Origin: Gordionus sp. m RMFG-2023
Lineage: Eukaryota; Nematomorpha; Gordioida; Chordodea; Parachordodidae
Direction of reading: 5' to 3'
DNA: 64,000 bases
Assembly: GCF_954871325.1 (NCBI RefSeq)
Contig: NC_088775.1
Coordinates: forward strand, 57,513,561-57,577,560
The translations under genes and the position numbers were made by a program. The notes under the pieces were generated by a model. The model ran no database searches. It was not told where the DNA came from and saw only the letters and a list, made by a program, of their open reading frames with translations. The first letter of the stretch is position 1, and every line of letters starts with the position of its first letter. Positions 24,296-35,963 of this stretch are shown here, piece after piece.

Positions 24296-24530
24296 CCATT
24301 AAATGGATCCAGCGCTATTCCTCTGGGCTGGTCCAGCTCTTTGTTTATCAAAGTAATCCTAAAACTGGCATGTTTATCAAGGTTTTGGCGAGTCCTTATG
24401 TTATAAAAATCGAGCTTACAAGCTTGTATTTTATCCATTCCAGCATCCGTCCAATACAAATTCCGGCCGATCCAATCGAGGGCTATGCCATCGGGACTTA
24501 TAATATCCTCCTCGGTTAAGATTTCGTGGT
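24296..24530 (-). CDS. LRP5/6: LRP5/6 exon 6 (propeller 2, blade 2 and start of 3)
   Basis: Acceptor ATGATAG, donor GGGTAAAT with the cut inside the final Gly codon. It reads DHEILTEEDIISPDGIALDW, IGRNLYWTDAGMDKIQACKL and ELDQPRGIALDPFNG. Human LRP6 has [29 protein letters not shown] and DLEEPRAIVLDPMVG at the same places. About 12 extra residues lie between the blade's LYWTD strand and ITLINKEL. The 5' Met of the longest open frame is an intronic artefact; similarity and phase put the start at the acceptor. Introns on both sides carry transposons. Confidence 0.92.
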
Positions 24531-24664
24531 CTATCATATTATAGTTTTTAAAAAAATATTAACTTAATTGATAGCCACATAAGTTATTAACGACATTAAT
24601 TTAGTTAAAAAGAGGGCATTCATTAGTTTAAAGTGTCATAATATCAATTTTTCCTTTTTCAGTT

Positions 24665-25078
24665 TAATGGCGATTTCCAAGTTTCAGGTTAGCCTTCCCC
24701 TATGATTTTCCTTTTCCATTTTTGACGGCTCAAAGCTTCATTATTTGTAAGATTTATTTTTCTCATATCCGCCGATATCACCTATATCGCGTCATCTTAG
24801 ACCTTCCTCGAGGTCTTGATCTGCCTACTTCCATCAAGGTGCATCTCTTTACCCAGTCATCTTTTGTGTTCCCAAACCATCTTAGTCTTTCTTTTCATTA
24901 CCACTCAAATCACTTCTATTCCCATTCTTGCTCGCAATTCCTTATTAGTTTTTCCCTCTTTCTGAGGTACCCCACTTATTCACCTAATCATCCTCATTCA
25001 CATATTCACCTAATCATCTTCATTCACATATTCACCTAATCATCCTCATCTCTATTCTTTTTTCTCTTGAAGCAAATA
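24665..25078 (-). mobile_element. LINE 3' fragment (reverse transcriptase C-terminal tail)
   Basis: The minus strand reads RWFGNTKDDWVKRCTLMEVG, then PRGRSKMTRYR and further on NNEALSRQKW. This is the usual RWFGH, DDWVKRC, GRRPRGRP and DRVKWR series at the end of RTE-like LINE proteins. It lies in the LRP5/6 intron between exons 5 and 6, in the same orientation as the fragment at 27.3-28.2 kb. Both may come from one element split by the LTR fossil between them, but most of the reverse transcriptase is missing. Confidence 0.75.
24979..25050. repeat. 26-bp minisatellite, about 2.7 copies
   Basis: attcacctaatcatcctcat followed by tcacat is repeated almost without change at the 5' edge of the LINE fragment. 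Confidence 0.7.
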
Positions 25079-25099
25079 TAACGCTCATATACAAATAAA

Positions 25100-26950
25100 A
25101 TTTCTTAAGGATGGATGCAACGAATAATTCCACAAATATGACCAAATTTGTCAGATTGGATTTCTCTAAATTTAATAGCGATGACAGCGCCTATATAAGG
25201 AAATTGCAAAGTTTTTTCGACATAAGCAAAATTTTTAAAGGGGAAAAGGTAGCTTTGTTTTTTCGAAGTCTACCCGACAACGAATTTAACAGCATTTGAA
25301 CAATTTGTACGGAGGCAGACCTCCAGGACCCAATTGCTCTTCTTGACCAATTTAAGCTTCAAAATCCTTCGAAGACCGTGAATGGCAGACTCTCTGTATT
25401 TTATACTGCCACCCCAGGTAAAGAGGTGACATTCACAGCATGGGTTATACGCTTAGCCAGACTCAATAAAGAATGCAAATTTGGTGGCATTCAATGCATC
25501 ATCGAGAAGGTTAGAGAGGCTACGATTTCCAAAGAGATCTGAGAGCAAGCTACATGACCATGGAAGACATATATAATCTAGGTCTAGAGGAAGATATCAG
25601 GGAGTCAAATGATATCAAAGGCGTGGTGAAAGCAGAAGCCATACATATGGGTGAATCACTGGAATCCAAGAGATAAATTACATGGGCAAAGCTAAAAATA
25701 GCCATGAGACCGTAAAACTCTTGTAAAATACAACTGCCGCAACAAACGTTTCAATCAACGCTACGATAATCGTCATGTCAACCACAACCGTTTCAACAAT
25801 CGCCACGATGACATCCACGACAATCACCATGACGATCGATACGACAATCGCGGATACAACTACTATGACAACCGCCACAACTGTTGTAACCATAGTCAAA
25901 GTCATGGTCAGCGATGATTACTATAGATGCGACAATCGATACAACTACCTTCGCCGTGGTCATCATAGACATAACACTCAAAACAGCAATTGTTTTCCTA
26001 AATATTTGCCTAGGCCAACCATTACAACAATGATAACTATAACAATAACAGATCTTATGATTATAAATATTGTGACTTTCAATCGAACACCAAAAATACT
26101 ATGAACATCGAAGAAATCGATGATGAGGATGTCACAAACACTGGCGTTAAAGAGTACAATCTCCAGAATCTGGAGGTGAACAATCTGGGGTCAATGACAC
26201 CAGATATAATGCGTGCAATATCAAGGTGAGCATAAACGACATACCCATGTTGATGCAAGTAGACACTGGCACCAGGTTCACGATATTACCGAGGCACACA
26301 GCTAAGGCTGTAGGGATAGCCACGACACGCAAGACCGATATGAGGCTGACAGGGTATGACGGCAGCGCTATCAAAATCATAGGCTTAGTAAATGTTAACG
26401 TGAAGTTTGAAGGAAACACACAAACGGTGGAGGCAGTCGTTGTGGATAGTGATAAGTGCCCCCTGTTAGGACGTGTATGGCTCCATGCCTTCAATAATAT
26501 ATTAAAAACGTTCATTGTTGGTAAAGTAGACAATGATCTCGAGAAGATGAAAAAAGATCTTTAGTTAACACGCTCCAACAAACCCAAAATGATCAGGCAA
26601 GTGAAGATTCACTTGAAGCATGATGCTGCGCCTAGAATCATACCCCCTAAAAAGTGCCATATGCCAGGATTGGCGTAATTACTCGTGCGTTGGACGTATA
26701 ATATCATAGAGCATGTATCTCAAATCAGATGGACAAGTCCACGGAAACCTGTTTTCAAGAGAGACGATACCATAAGGCTGTGCGCTGGCTTTAAAGACAC
26801 CATAACCCTGATATACATCAATGGGCAGAGTACAACCCAGGGAAATGATCTTGGCAAAAACAACAATTTTGTCAAGGGACCAGTATGAATAATGATTTAA
26901 CAGGTTGTTAGTCCACTCTACATGTCCAAGGAAAACTTAGGAGGGATTTC
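25100..26950 (+). mobile_element. Broken LTR-retroelement fossil: gag, protease, start of reverse transcriptase
   Basis: Plus-strand remains of a Ty3-like retroelement: a gag region from about 25111, a low-complexity Thr/Asn-rich stretch at 25.7-26.1 kb, an aspartic protease region around 26.2-26.5 kb with the usual DTG active-site type, and a short piece from the beginning of the reverse transcriptase near 26.7 kb. It is broken in many places and lacks the rest of pol; no terminal repeats were recognised. It lies between two LINE fragments in an LRP5/6 intron. Confidence 0.75.
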
Positions 26951-27289
26951 TTTGGAGAGTGGAATGTTGATATGTCACGTTAAAAAGAATTATAATAATG
27001 ATAATATTTAAAAAATCTCAATTTAACCGTAAAGTTACCTATTACTTTACGGACTGATTTTTATTTCTTTCATCACATTATATCCATTAAATGGTTTGCT
27101 ATATAACACTGCAAGCGATGAACTAAAATTGTTAACATTTCATGATTGGTTTTATATCATATATAAAGAAATGTAAAAAAGAAACAGAGCATAAAAAAAT
27201 GTGACGCTCGATATTGTTATTATATTTGAATGAAATGATCTATATAATAAAATTATTGTTATTATATTTGAATCAAATGATCTATCTAA

Positions 27290-28245
27290 TAAAACATATT
27301 TATATCCCAGTCTATTCTCACATATTTCAGGAATAATTATACTTTTTCGCTAATCTTCAGGAATAGTTCCTTGGGTGAAAATTAGATTGGCTAAATTCGT
27401 TAACCATTTAATCCCTAAATCATCAGAACTTTTAAATATTTCTGATACCATGCTGGTTAATTCCGCTGCTTTTTTTTGATCTTTTTCAATGCTCTCGTAA
27501 TTTATTCTAGTAATATATCGCTATTTTTCCTTCCATATTTTTGAGACATTTAACACCTACCACATCCTGCTACTTTTTTGCCACTCGTCATATTTCCCAT
27601 TCTTTCCGCAAATTCCATGTCTTTAGCAAACTCGTGCATTTGTTCTTCTTACGGTTTCGCCATTAATTTCTTGGTATTACTCTTTGCCACCTTGTACATA
27701 TCGTTATCACTTTTTTCTTTACTATTATATCATTTGTAACACCTCCGTTTCTCGTCCAGAGCTTTCGCTACCTCAGAATTCTACCACCATGTCTCCTTAC
27801 GTCTAGGCGGCCCTTTTGTCCATCCACAAATCTCCTCAGTTGCTCTCATCCAAGCTTTTTCCATCATTTCCTTGTCATTTACCCCAGTATTTGTGCGACC
27901 TCCGTTAATCTTATCGTAAATGTCATATTGAATTGACGTCTAGCACTCTCCTCCTTCAATTTCTAAACCTTCAGCCTTGGCACAAACCTTCTTTTAGTTA
28001 TCCTGGCGCCTTTAAAAGTGAGATAGTCGGTGCTGCTCAATACATTCTTCCCCCAGTATCACTTTCACATTTTTTTACTATGCTCCTATCACATCTCCTC
28101 ATTAACAAATAATCCACCGCACTTTTAGCAATACCCGAATTGCAAGTAACCCGCTTCTCTAATTCTTTCTTAAACATTGTATTAAAAATAATCATATCCA
28201 TAGCATCACCAAAATCCTCTCCCCTTCCGGATTTCTCGTGCAGTA
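27290..28245 (-). mobile_element. LINE fragment: endonuclease end, linker and start of reverse transcriptase
   Basis: On the minus strand: CTRNPEGEDFGDAMDMIIFN, then NTMFKKELEKRVTCNSG, SAVDYLLMRRCDR (endonuclease end), TKGPPRRKETWWWNSEVAKA (linker) and AAELTSMVSEIFKSS with FTQGTIPED (reverse transcriptase start). Several stops and frameshifts. It begins about 30 bases into the intron after LRP5/6 exon 5. It is a different LINE family from the element at 4.4-6.7 kb, judging by sequence. Confidence 0.8.
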
Positions 28246-28271
28246 ATATAATTTGTGTATATTATATAAAC

Positions 28272-28481
28272 CTGTCCCATCTAAGTTCGCTCCTCTAATA
28301 GCTTTGACAGTAGTATCGGACCAAAAAACTCTATGAGTTATGGGGTCGTAGTCGATAGAGATGGCATTTTTTATGGGAGAACCAGCTTGGATGGGTACTA
28401 TGACGTCGTTGTGGTCTAAGGTATCCAGTGAGATAATCCTAATGTCCGTGCGTCGGGCCAATAAAATCATACGTTCTAAGC
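28272..28481 (-). CDS. LRP5/6: LRP5/6 exon 5 (end of EGF 1 linker, propeller 2 blade 1)
   Basis: Acceptor TCAAAG, donor CAGGTTTAT; phase 1 on both sides, matching exons 4 and 6. It reads [40 protein letters not shown] and RGANLDGT. Human LRP6 has [37 protein letters not shown] and RRSFIDGS. This near-identity is specific to the second propeller of LRP5/LRP6/Arrow, and is the main reason for the family call rather than another LDL-receptor relative. Confidence 0.95.
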
Positions 28482-28499
28482 CTTTGATATAATAGGGGG

Positions 28500-29191
28500 G
28501 AATATATTTTAAACTCTAGATAGTTAAGTAATGTTTTTAATGCAACTAGTTATTATTTGCATTTGGGGAAAAAAATAACTGTAACTTGATATGTATCAAA
28601 AATGTAATATTGTAAAGACAAAAGTACCTGTTTTCTTTTAAAGTTACTTTTTAAAATATAATTTATATATATATATATATATATCTCATTCATTATCTTC
28701 ATATATTTTAAATATAATGCTTATTAAACAAAATGTCTTAATAAACCAAATGCTGCTGTAGAATGTTTGTTTATAAGAAATTTTTATAGGAAAATTTATT
28801 CTTAGAAAATACAGTCATGCCTTTAGACGACTTCAATTTTGCAAATAATTTATTGATTAAAACCAAAATAAAAAATTTTTAAGCCCAAATTTTTATGAAT
28901 AAATATTATATTGTGATATTTATATAATAATTCGGTGAAAATAATATTATATGATACAATTCTTACGTACAATTATATCTTTATTTAAATTGAATTTCAT
29001 TTAAATTACTTTTAATAAAATTAATAAATTGCAAAATTCTTTTATAATAAAAAAAGATTATATCGAAAAATATGAGATATGTAAATAATTTATAAAATAA
29101 CTTGCAAAACTAGTAAGTTTTGAAATGTAACTGCAACTAGTTACTTCTGGGAAAATGTAATTTGTAACTATAACTATTTGTCTTTTTGTGG
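28500..29191. repeat. Older hAT-like subterminal DNA (left side of nested pair)
   Basis: Contains gcaactagttatt, aataactgtaactt, actgcaactagttacttc and similar motifs of the type that fill the ends of the hAT at 29200. They continue past that element as gcaactgtaactaaa at 30464. The hAT therefore appears to have inserted into an older relative of itself. Confidence 0.5.
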
Positions 29192-29199
29192 GTAATTTG

Positions 29200-30455
29200 T
29201 AGTGATGTTAAAGTAACTAGTTACCTGTAACTAGTTACATTTTGGCTAAAAAATAACTGTAACTAGTTATATTTTTAAAATAGTAACTAGTAACTGTAAC
29301 TAGTTAAAATTTTTGAAATGTAACTGTCAAAAGTAACTAGTTACTTTTAAAGATATATTCAAATAATTAATTTTATTTTTAATATGTTGTGATAAATTAA
29401 TTAAAATTTTGTGAAAATGTCTGATTGTTCCCAACAATAACACAAATACTTATATGTATGGCAGATGTGCAGGGATTAAAATATTGTCAACCTCTAAAGG
29501 ATACTATATTAGCTAGTATTGAAAAAAGGTAAATAAAATCAAATAATTATTTATAAATTAATAATATCATGTTATAGGTTTAATAATCTTTATGATAATG
29601 ACAACATCATTGCTGCAATTCTTCACCCTTTATAATCTTTATGATAATGACAACATCATTGCTGCAATTCTTCACCCTTTATTTAAAACTGACTGGCCTT
29701 GGATTAGGCAAGAAAGGAATAAAGCAAAAAAGGAGGAAATTTTAAATTTAATAAATACCTTAATACCTCAAAGTGAATCCCAGACGAATGAATCATGCTC
29801 AAAACCAACATCACTTGATGTTGTTGGATTTTTTGACCTAAAGCGCCAAAATATTCTGGATAATGAACTTATAGAAAACTTTATCAAATCTAATAACAAC
29901 ACTTTTTATTTATATAACGATTTTTCAAAGTTAAAATTACTCTTTATTAAATATAAAGTTGTTCTAACATCAAGTGTTCCCTTAGAGCGCTTATTCAGTC
30001 TAGGTAAGCTCATTTTTGGAGATAAACGAGCACGTCTCCTAGATAATAACTTTGAAATTAATTTGTTGTTAAAAGCAAATAAACATTTATTAGATTCTAA
30101 TTTTTATGAAAAATAAATGTTTTTTTTTCAATGCAAATATATATTTTTATATTCGATGTAAATATTCAATTTTGCGATATTTTTTTATATAAATAAATTG
30201 TATATTATTTTAAATAACTGATTATACTTTGTTTATCCTAATTTTTTTTATATTAAATAAATGCATTTAATAAATAAATAATGCGCATATGAAGGATGTA
30301 TAAAGTAAGTAACTAGTTACTTTTGAAAATAACTGTAACTAATAACTAGTTACTTTTGTAAAAATGTAACTAGTAACTGTAACTAGTTATGTTTTTGTGA
30401 ATGTAACTAGTAACTGTAACTAGTTATGTTTCAAAAGTAACTTTTAACATCACTA
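29200..30455 (+). mobile_element. hAT transposon remnant with gtaactagttac ends
   Basis: Terminal inverted repeats tagtgatgttaa and ttaacatcacta, with a perfect 8-base duplication gtaatttg (29192-29199 and 30456-30463). Both ends are full of gtaactagttac repeats. The plus strand has an open frame (29592-30116) with the hAT C-terminus: FYLYNDFSKLKLLFIKYKVV, VPLERLFSLGKLIFGDKRAR and LEINLLLKANK-type helix. The start of that frame contains a 50-base tandem duplication (tttataatctttatgataat, twice). The N-terminal half of the transposase is missing. Confidence 0.9.
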
Positions 30456-30859
30456 GTAATTTGCAACTGTAACTAAAAAAAATTTCACAGCATTAATTAC
30501 CAGATATATTATTATTATTGCTGTTTTGTTATGTATAATAACTTTATGAAAAAATTTTAAGATATTTTCAAAAATATTTTTTTATATTTTAATAATTTAC
30601 CATTAATTCTTTAAAGTTTATAGTTTAAATGTATTTTACATAAGGTATATTATTATATATATTTTTAAAAAAATGTAAGATTTGAGATATTTAAAAAATA
30701 TTTTTTCTTTAATTTCTTAAATAATTTACTAATAAACATTAAAAACATTATTAAAAATAAAAAAAGGAACATTAAAAAATAATAATAATTTCTTATCCAA
30801 ACATTGAACCTTGAACAGAGACTATTATTACTTTAGATAAAAAAACTTATTATCTCCAC

Positions 30860-31125
30860 TTCTCCTTCAGATTTTTACATAATTTAAGTTTGTATGTATT
30901 ACAACTATGAAAAAAATAAAAATTTAATCTCCAACTCCAACCAGCGGCTGAGATATGGGTCTCTAAATGTCAAAAAATAGAGGGGGGATGCACTGTGTTT
31001 AATTTTAGATATAATTGAAGTAAAGTCAATATAAAATCCGAAAATGATCATATCGGCATTTTTCTCTCAATTTTTTTATATGGATATAGGTATAAATGTG
31101 CAAAATTTCAAGTTGGGCCGAGCTT
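30860..31125 (+). repeat. R-family dispersed repeat, partial copy 4
   Basis: Shares ccagcggctgagatatggg, ccgaaaatgatcata and ttcaagttgggccgagc with copies 1-3. It is shorter, and its right side runs into the minisatellite at 31140. Confidence 0.6.
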
Positions 31126-31139
31126 GTAATAGGATTCCC

Positions 31140-31325
31140 CATTCAAAAAAGGAAAAGTGTCAAACATAAAAGGATAAGGATCAATCAAAAAAGGAAAAGT
31201 CCCAAAGACTTAGGAAAAAGTTCGATCAAAAAAAGGAAAAGTATTATACAAAAAAGGAAAGGTTAAAAAGGAAAAGTGTCAAACAAAAAAGGAAAAGATC
31301 CAAAAAAAAGGAAAATCGTTATTTT
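31140..31325. repeat. Degenerate minisatellite, unit caaaaaaggaaaagt
   Basis: About ten loose copies of a 15- to 20-base unit rich in aaaaaaggaaaag. No coding meaning is apparent. Confidence 0.65.
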
Positions 31326-31329
31326 TTTA

Positions 31330-32890
31330 AATTTTTAGTTTTTTTTAATTTTTCTTCTTATTATATTTCTAACTTTTTGCAATCTCCTTAAGTCAGTTTT
31401 AATCTTAATTTTTCTTAATTTATTTTTCTTTTCATTTTTGATAATTCCTTATTATTTTTTTTACTCGCCCATTACTCCATTTAAATAGATCTTTTGATTA
31501 GCTATCGATTAATACCCTTCAAAATGTTGATTTCTTAAGGAACCCTTTTAAATCCCGTGATGATCCCGGATAGTTCTGATCCTTTTAAAAATTAAGACAT
31601 ATAATATACATCATAATTGTAAAAGAATAATTTGATATGCAAAAAATATTTTTAAAAAAATTTGATTGTAAAGAGAAATAAAAATTAAGTGAAATTTAAA
31701 AGATAAAAATATAAGGAGAAAAAAAATCATAAAAAGTCAAAAAATTGTTTTGTAAGATGAAAAAAAAGGAAAGAATTGTTAAAAAGTGATATAAAATATG
31801 AAATAGAGATGTGAAGAAAAATAACAAGGTAAATTAAAAAAATTATTTTAAAAAAAAGACATGGTAATAGATAGTCTCTTTAAATTTTAATACATTAAGA
31901 TGATACGAAAACGATCATGTTTTTTAATGATGGAGATTATATATATTAGATAAATAATGATGAATCAAGTTTATCAGACTTCAAGCTAGTCCTTTTTTCA
32001 TCAAAAATCCGATTAACCGATGAAAATACCCTTTAGCTGCTATCCAAGGAGCAGGGAGAGTCAGGAATTTCCAAGCTAAAACACATAAAATAGGAAAGTA
32101 GGTTTAGTGAGCCTTATAATTCAAGATGTAGTCATCTTATTTCGATGAAACAAAATGATTATTGAGCATATTTCTAATATATAATTTTTGGGTCTTGCCT
32201 CCGGTTGAGCTACTTCTCAAAGCCCGATCCGTATCCGAGAAAAAATCTTCAATATCCGAGTCCGAAGCTCGGACAGCCCATGCAGTCCTCTAGTTAAGAC
32301 TAGGATGTGATAGAATCCAACCACATAAATATATTGCAACTTTTGGTCCTAAATGAGAGGCATGAGACTAAACTGTTAATGCCATACATCAATAAATTTA
32401 ATAATAAATCGAAAATTAAAAGCAGCTCAGGCAGGGCCGATTTTTATAAAATTTATTTAAATTATATCTATTAATCAGTTGGAAAATCATAAAATAGAGA
32501 AATAATTATTTATTTACTTACTGCTCATATTTTCAATCTCCCTTTGAAACAATTGCAAAATTTTTTAAAATAATGAAATTTAAAAAATTCTGGGTCGAGC
32601 CGTAAAATGATCATATATAAAAATCCGAGCATATCCAGGCCATAAATATAAAATAATTATTATAAAACTTATAATGTGCATTTTGTATTCTAGTACTAAA
32701 CCATTTTTAGTCCAGGAATTCAAGGACATGATGGCGTGCATCTTGATTTAAAAGTTTTTTATAATTAGGCTTTTAAAATGCCTATTTAAGGTTACGGTCA
32801 TCATTGCCTATTTAAGGTTACGGTCATCATCCATTTCTTTTTCTATATTCATCTTATATAATTTTGCAAGGTTTGTGGACATTACATTTT
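31330..32890. other. AT-rich intron DNA with faint repeat traces
   Basis: No gene. Two GC-richer patches (32200-32290, with repeated tatccgag and ccgagtccgaagctcg; 32410-32640, with gcagggccga and tccgagcatatccaggcc) look like ends of small decayed elements. ggttacggtcatcat occurs twice within 32790-32831. Confidence 0.4.
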
Positions 32891-33364
32891 ATGTCAGGAA
32901 TAGGCCTAAAACGAATTATTTGTTATTCTGAATTCGATTCGATTCAATTCGTATTTTACGAATACGAATAGCACAATTTAATGAGCAAAATTATTTGTAT
33001 TATTTGAAATTATTTATTTATAAATATTCGTAAATATTTTATTGTAAGTATAATAAAAATGAAGTAATTAAATTTTCCTAGTAGATATCATTTCGTTTTA
33101 TTTAATTTTATTTCCTAATATCAAATAATACATAATTTATTAATTTATATTTTTTGATAAAGTTATGAGAAGGGAAACGCCCCAACAAAGTAAATTAAAA
33201 TATAATTATTTTATTTTGATGGTTTCCTTTTAATCATTTTTGGTGTTATGAACAAGTAATCGAACATTTAAATTCATTTGGTGTCAATTTTATAAACGCT
33301 ATCAGTGAGATTGAGAAAATAGAAAATAATTATGACTTAACAAATATTCATACTATAAGTGTTA

Positions 33365-35076
33365 AAAATCAACTAACAATAAAAAGGGGTAAATATAATA
33401 AAATTTTATTTTAATTTAATACATATTGAAATTAAATATGGACAAGTAATTAATTAACAAGATTAATCGTTGAAAAGAAATGTGTTGGAAATTTAATTAA
33501 AAATAAAAAATGTGTTATAGTAAAAAAATATTTATTAATTTTTTAAATTTTTCTTAAATAATAAAAAAAAAATGTTTAATATAGAATCTTTATTATCCAA
33601 TAGTAATATTTTTTTCCAATTTAAATGAAAACTTCCAATCTTCGTCGAGAATTCAAAGACCAAAAAGAATAAACAAATATTGGAATAAAGAGAAAATAGA
33701 TATAGTTACTAAAATATTATCAATGCCTGAAATACAACAGATGAAAATTAAAGACATTGCAAAATACGTCGAAATGTCTATAGCATCAATTCATAAATTT
33801 AGACGGGATTCCCAGAATGGAGATCCTTTAAAAGAATATAATATTCAAAAAAGAGGAAGTAAAAAAAAGATACTTCAATAATTAGACGCATCATAAGTTT
33901 ATTGCTTAATAATAGAAAATTTACCTCCTGGTAGTCCAAAAACAACAATTAGCAAATATATAAAAAATATAGGTTGGTCGAAAAAAAGAGCTGGCAAGGA
34001 GCCTGATAGAAGAAATACTCCTGGGGCAATAAATATTCGTCAAATCTATTGTGTAAAGATCTTAAATACCCCAAGAGAAAAAAAATTTTTCTTAGATGGA
34101 ACTGGAATAAACTTGCACGTTGTACCAATCTACGCCTTGGCACCATACAATGTCCGTCCAATAATAAAAATTCCATCATCTAAGGGTAAAAATGTAAGCA
34201 TACTTTGTACAATTGGAATTGGAGGGGTAATAATCAAAGGAGCTTATAATGGGTTGTTATTCCGTGATTTTATGACAGAGCTTATCAGTGTCTTACCACC
34301 AGATGCAATTATTGTAATGGATAATGCATCTATCCATAGAAGCCATCTTATCGTTGCATATAAGGATAGGATTGAATATCTACCACCATATTCACCTCGG
34401 CTAAATCCCATCGAAAATTTTTTTGGAGTATTAAAAAATAAATATCGGAGATGAAATTATAAGGAATATTATTCAGCTCTTACACGGATTTATTCCTTAT
34501 GATTTTACTAACTTTTACAATCACATGCAAAGCTATTTGGAAATGGGTTATCGCGGGCAACTGATTAATTAGGTAATCCTTTTAATTAATTTGTATTAAT
34601 AACTATATTAACCCTTTTAATTTCTAAAAAGGTACCATCATCAAATTCGTGGAACAATAGAATATTTTGATAAATTATAATTATAATTTTTATGTATTAA
34701 TTATTTTATTGAAGTTATTATAAAAATGTATAGTATTATCATATTTTTATCGAAATAAATGGATGCAAAATTTCAAAATAGATTACATTTAAAAAATTCT
34801 AAAATATTTTTAAATATCAAAAAGACTTTTTACAAAAAATCATTTAGAATTTTAGATAAAATTTAATCAAAAATCTAACTTGAACATTCTCAAAGAAGAT
34901 CAAAAAAAAATTTCCATTTTTTATCACAAATTATATATTTACAACATAATTTCTTTTTATTAATTTAAAAACGATTAATCTTGTTAATTAATTGCTTTCC
35001 ATAATTAATTTCAATATGTAATAAATTAAAATAAAATCTAATTATATTTACCCCCTTTTTATTGTTAGTTGATTTT
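33365..35076 (+). mobile_element. Tc1/mariner-like (IS630 superfamily) transposon nested in the hAT
   Basis: Long inverted ends starting aaaatcaactaacaataaaa and extending, imperfectly, about 130 bases, flanked by TA on both sides (33363-33364, 35077-35078). The plus strand carries a transposase: helix-turn-helix segment IKDIAKYVEMSIASIHKFR (about 33745), FLDGTGINLHVVPIYALAPY (about 34090), NVSILCTIGIGG, IVMDNASIHRS (catalytic Asp) and LPPYSPRLNPIENFF (catalytic Glu). About 30 residues separate the last two acids instead of the usual 34, so a small deletion is likely. The last open frame runs 34113-34454, and the C-terminus MQSYLEMGYRGQLIN follows in another frame. Confidence 0.9.
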
Positions 35077-35107
35077 TAACGTTTCACTGTATCAACAATA
35101 TTAGATC

Positions 35108-35520
35108 CTAAACTAAAAATGGAATTTTTTGAACTACCAACATCATATAACATACAACTCTATTAGAAAAATTTAAGGATGTATATAATGAATACAAAGT
35201 GAAAGATAATATTAATACACGGGATAGAATTTTCAAACAAAATAACATCGCATCAATATTTGAGGTGGAAACATATCTTAATGAATTAAGAATCAGTTCT
35301 AATAAAAGTCCGCTAGAATGGTGGAGATTGCATGGGGATCGTTTTCCTGTGTTATCGAAAATGGCAACTGATATATTCAATTCAGGGATCTTCGACTTCA
35401 TGTGAGCGGTTGTTCTCAATAGGAACACATATGATAATGAAAAAGAGAATGTCTTTGAAGGAAAAAAATATTAGAAAGACTTTATACTTAAAAACTGGTT
35501 ATTATCAAATTCGGATCTAG
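35108..35520 (+). pseudogene. hAT transposase C-terminal remnant
   Basis: This is the best preserved coding part of the hAT at 32.9-36.0 kb, interrupted by a stop early on and a frameshift near 35385. It holds the tryptophan-rich WW pair and the SCERLFSIG helix needed for dimerisation in hAT transposases. It cannot encode a working enzyme. Confidence 0.75.
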
Positions 35521-35963
35521 CATAATTATATTTTTGTGTATTATATTTTGATGTTTATTAAATGAGATTATTGTATATTTTTAGAAAATTTTAATAAATT
35601 TTGAATATTAAGATTGAAGAAATAATAAATATTTTTTATAAGCAATATTCTAAAAATCCAACATTTTTGGTTGTTTGGATAACTATGAAATCATTGGGTT
35701 TTATTTTTTTATTTTCTGTAAATTTTTATATGCTAATGACAATTAGTTTTAGAATCCTAAAAAGTGTCATCTTAAAATATTACATCTGTTTATAATTTTT
35801 TTGCAAAAAATTATATATTTTTTATAAGCTTCAAAATTTCGAATCGAATCGAATAATGATTTTATTCTTTTTATGAAAACGAATAATAAATTATTCGATT
35901 CGTATTGTACGAATACGAATATCGCAATTATTCGATTCGTTTTTTAGTAGGCCTAGTCAGGAA

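Larger units (their letters stand above)
32901..35955 (+). mobile_element. hAT transposon remnant containing a Tc1/mariner-like insertion
   Basis: Ends taggcctaaaacgaat and attcgttttttagtaggccta, with a perfect 8-base duplication gtcaggaa (32893-32900 and 35956-35963). Subterminal attcgattcgtat motifs occur at both ends. The plus-strand transposase survives only in part: STILDPKLKMEFFEL (about 35090), SNKSPLEWWRLHGDRFPVLS (about 35300) and STSCERLFSIGTH (about 35390), the hAT dimerisation region, with frameshifts. Without the nested element it is about 1.34 kb. Confidence 0.9.

Noticed and set aside
24722-25039. A 105-codon plus-strand protein
   Set aside because: It is the antisense of a LINE tail plus a 26-base minisatellite. 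The His/Ser/Phe-rich composition comes from the repeat.
25678-26104. Val/Ile- and Thr-rich open frames on both strands
   Set aside because: These follow from a low-complexity stretch within the LTR-retroelement fossil and have no independent support.
28192-28271. Extension of LRP5/6 exon 5 beyond 28272 (frame continues to 28192)
   Set aside because: Similarity to LRP6 stops at LDGT, where a donor lies with the right phase. The rest is intron and then LINE endonuclease sequence.
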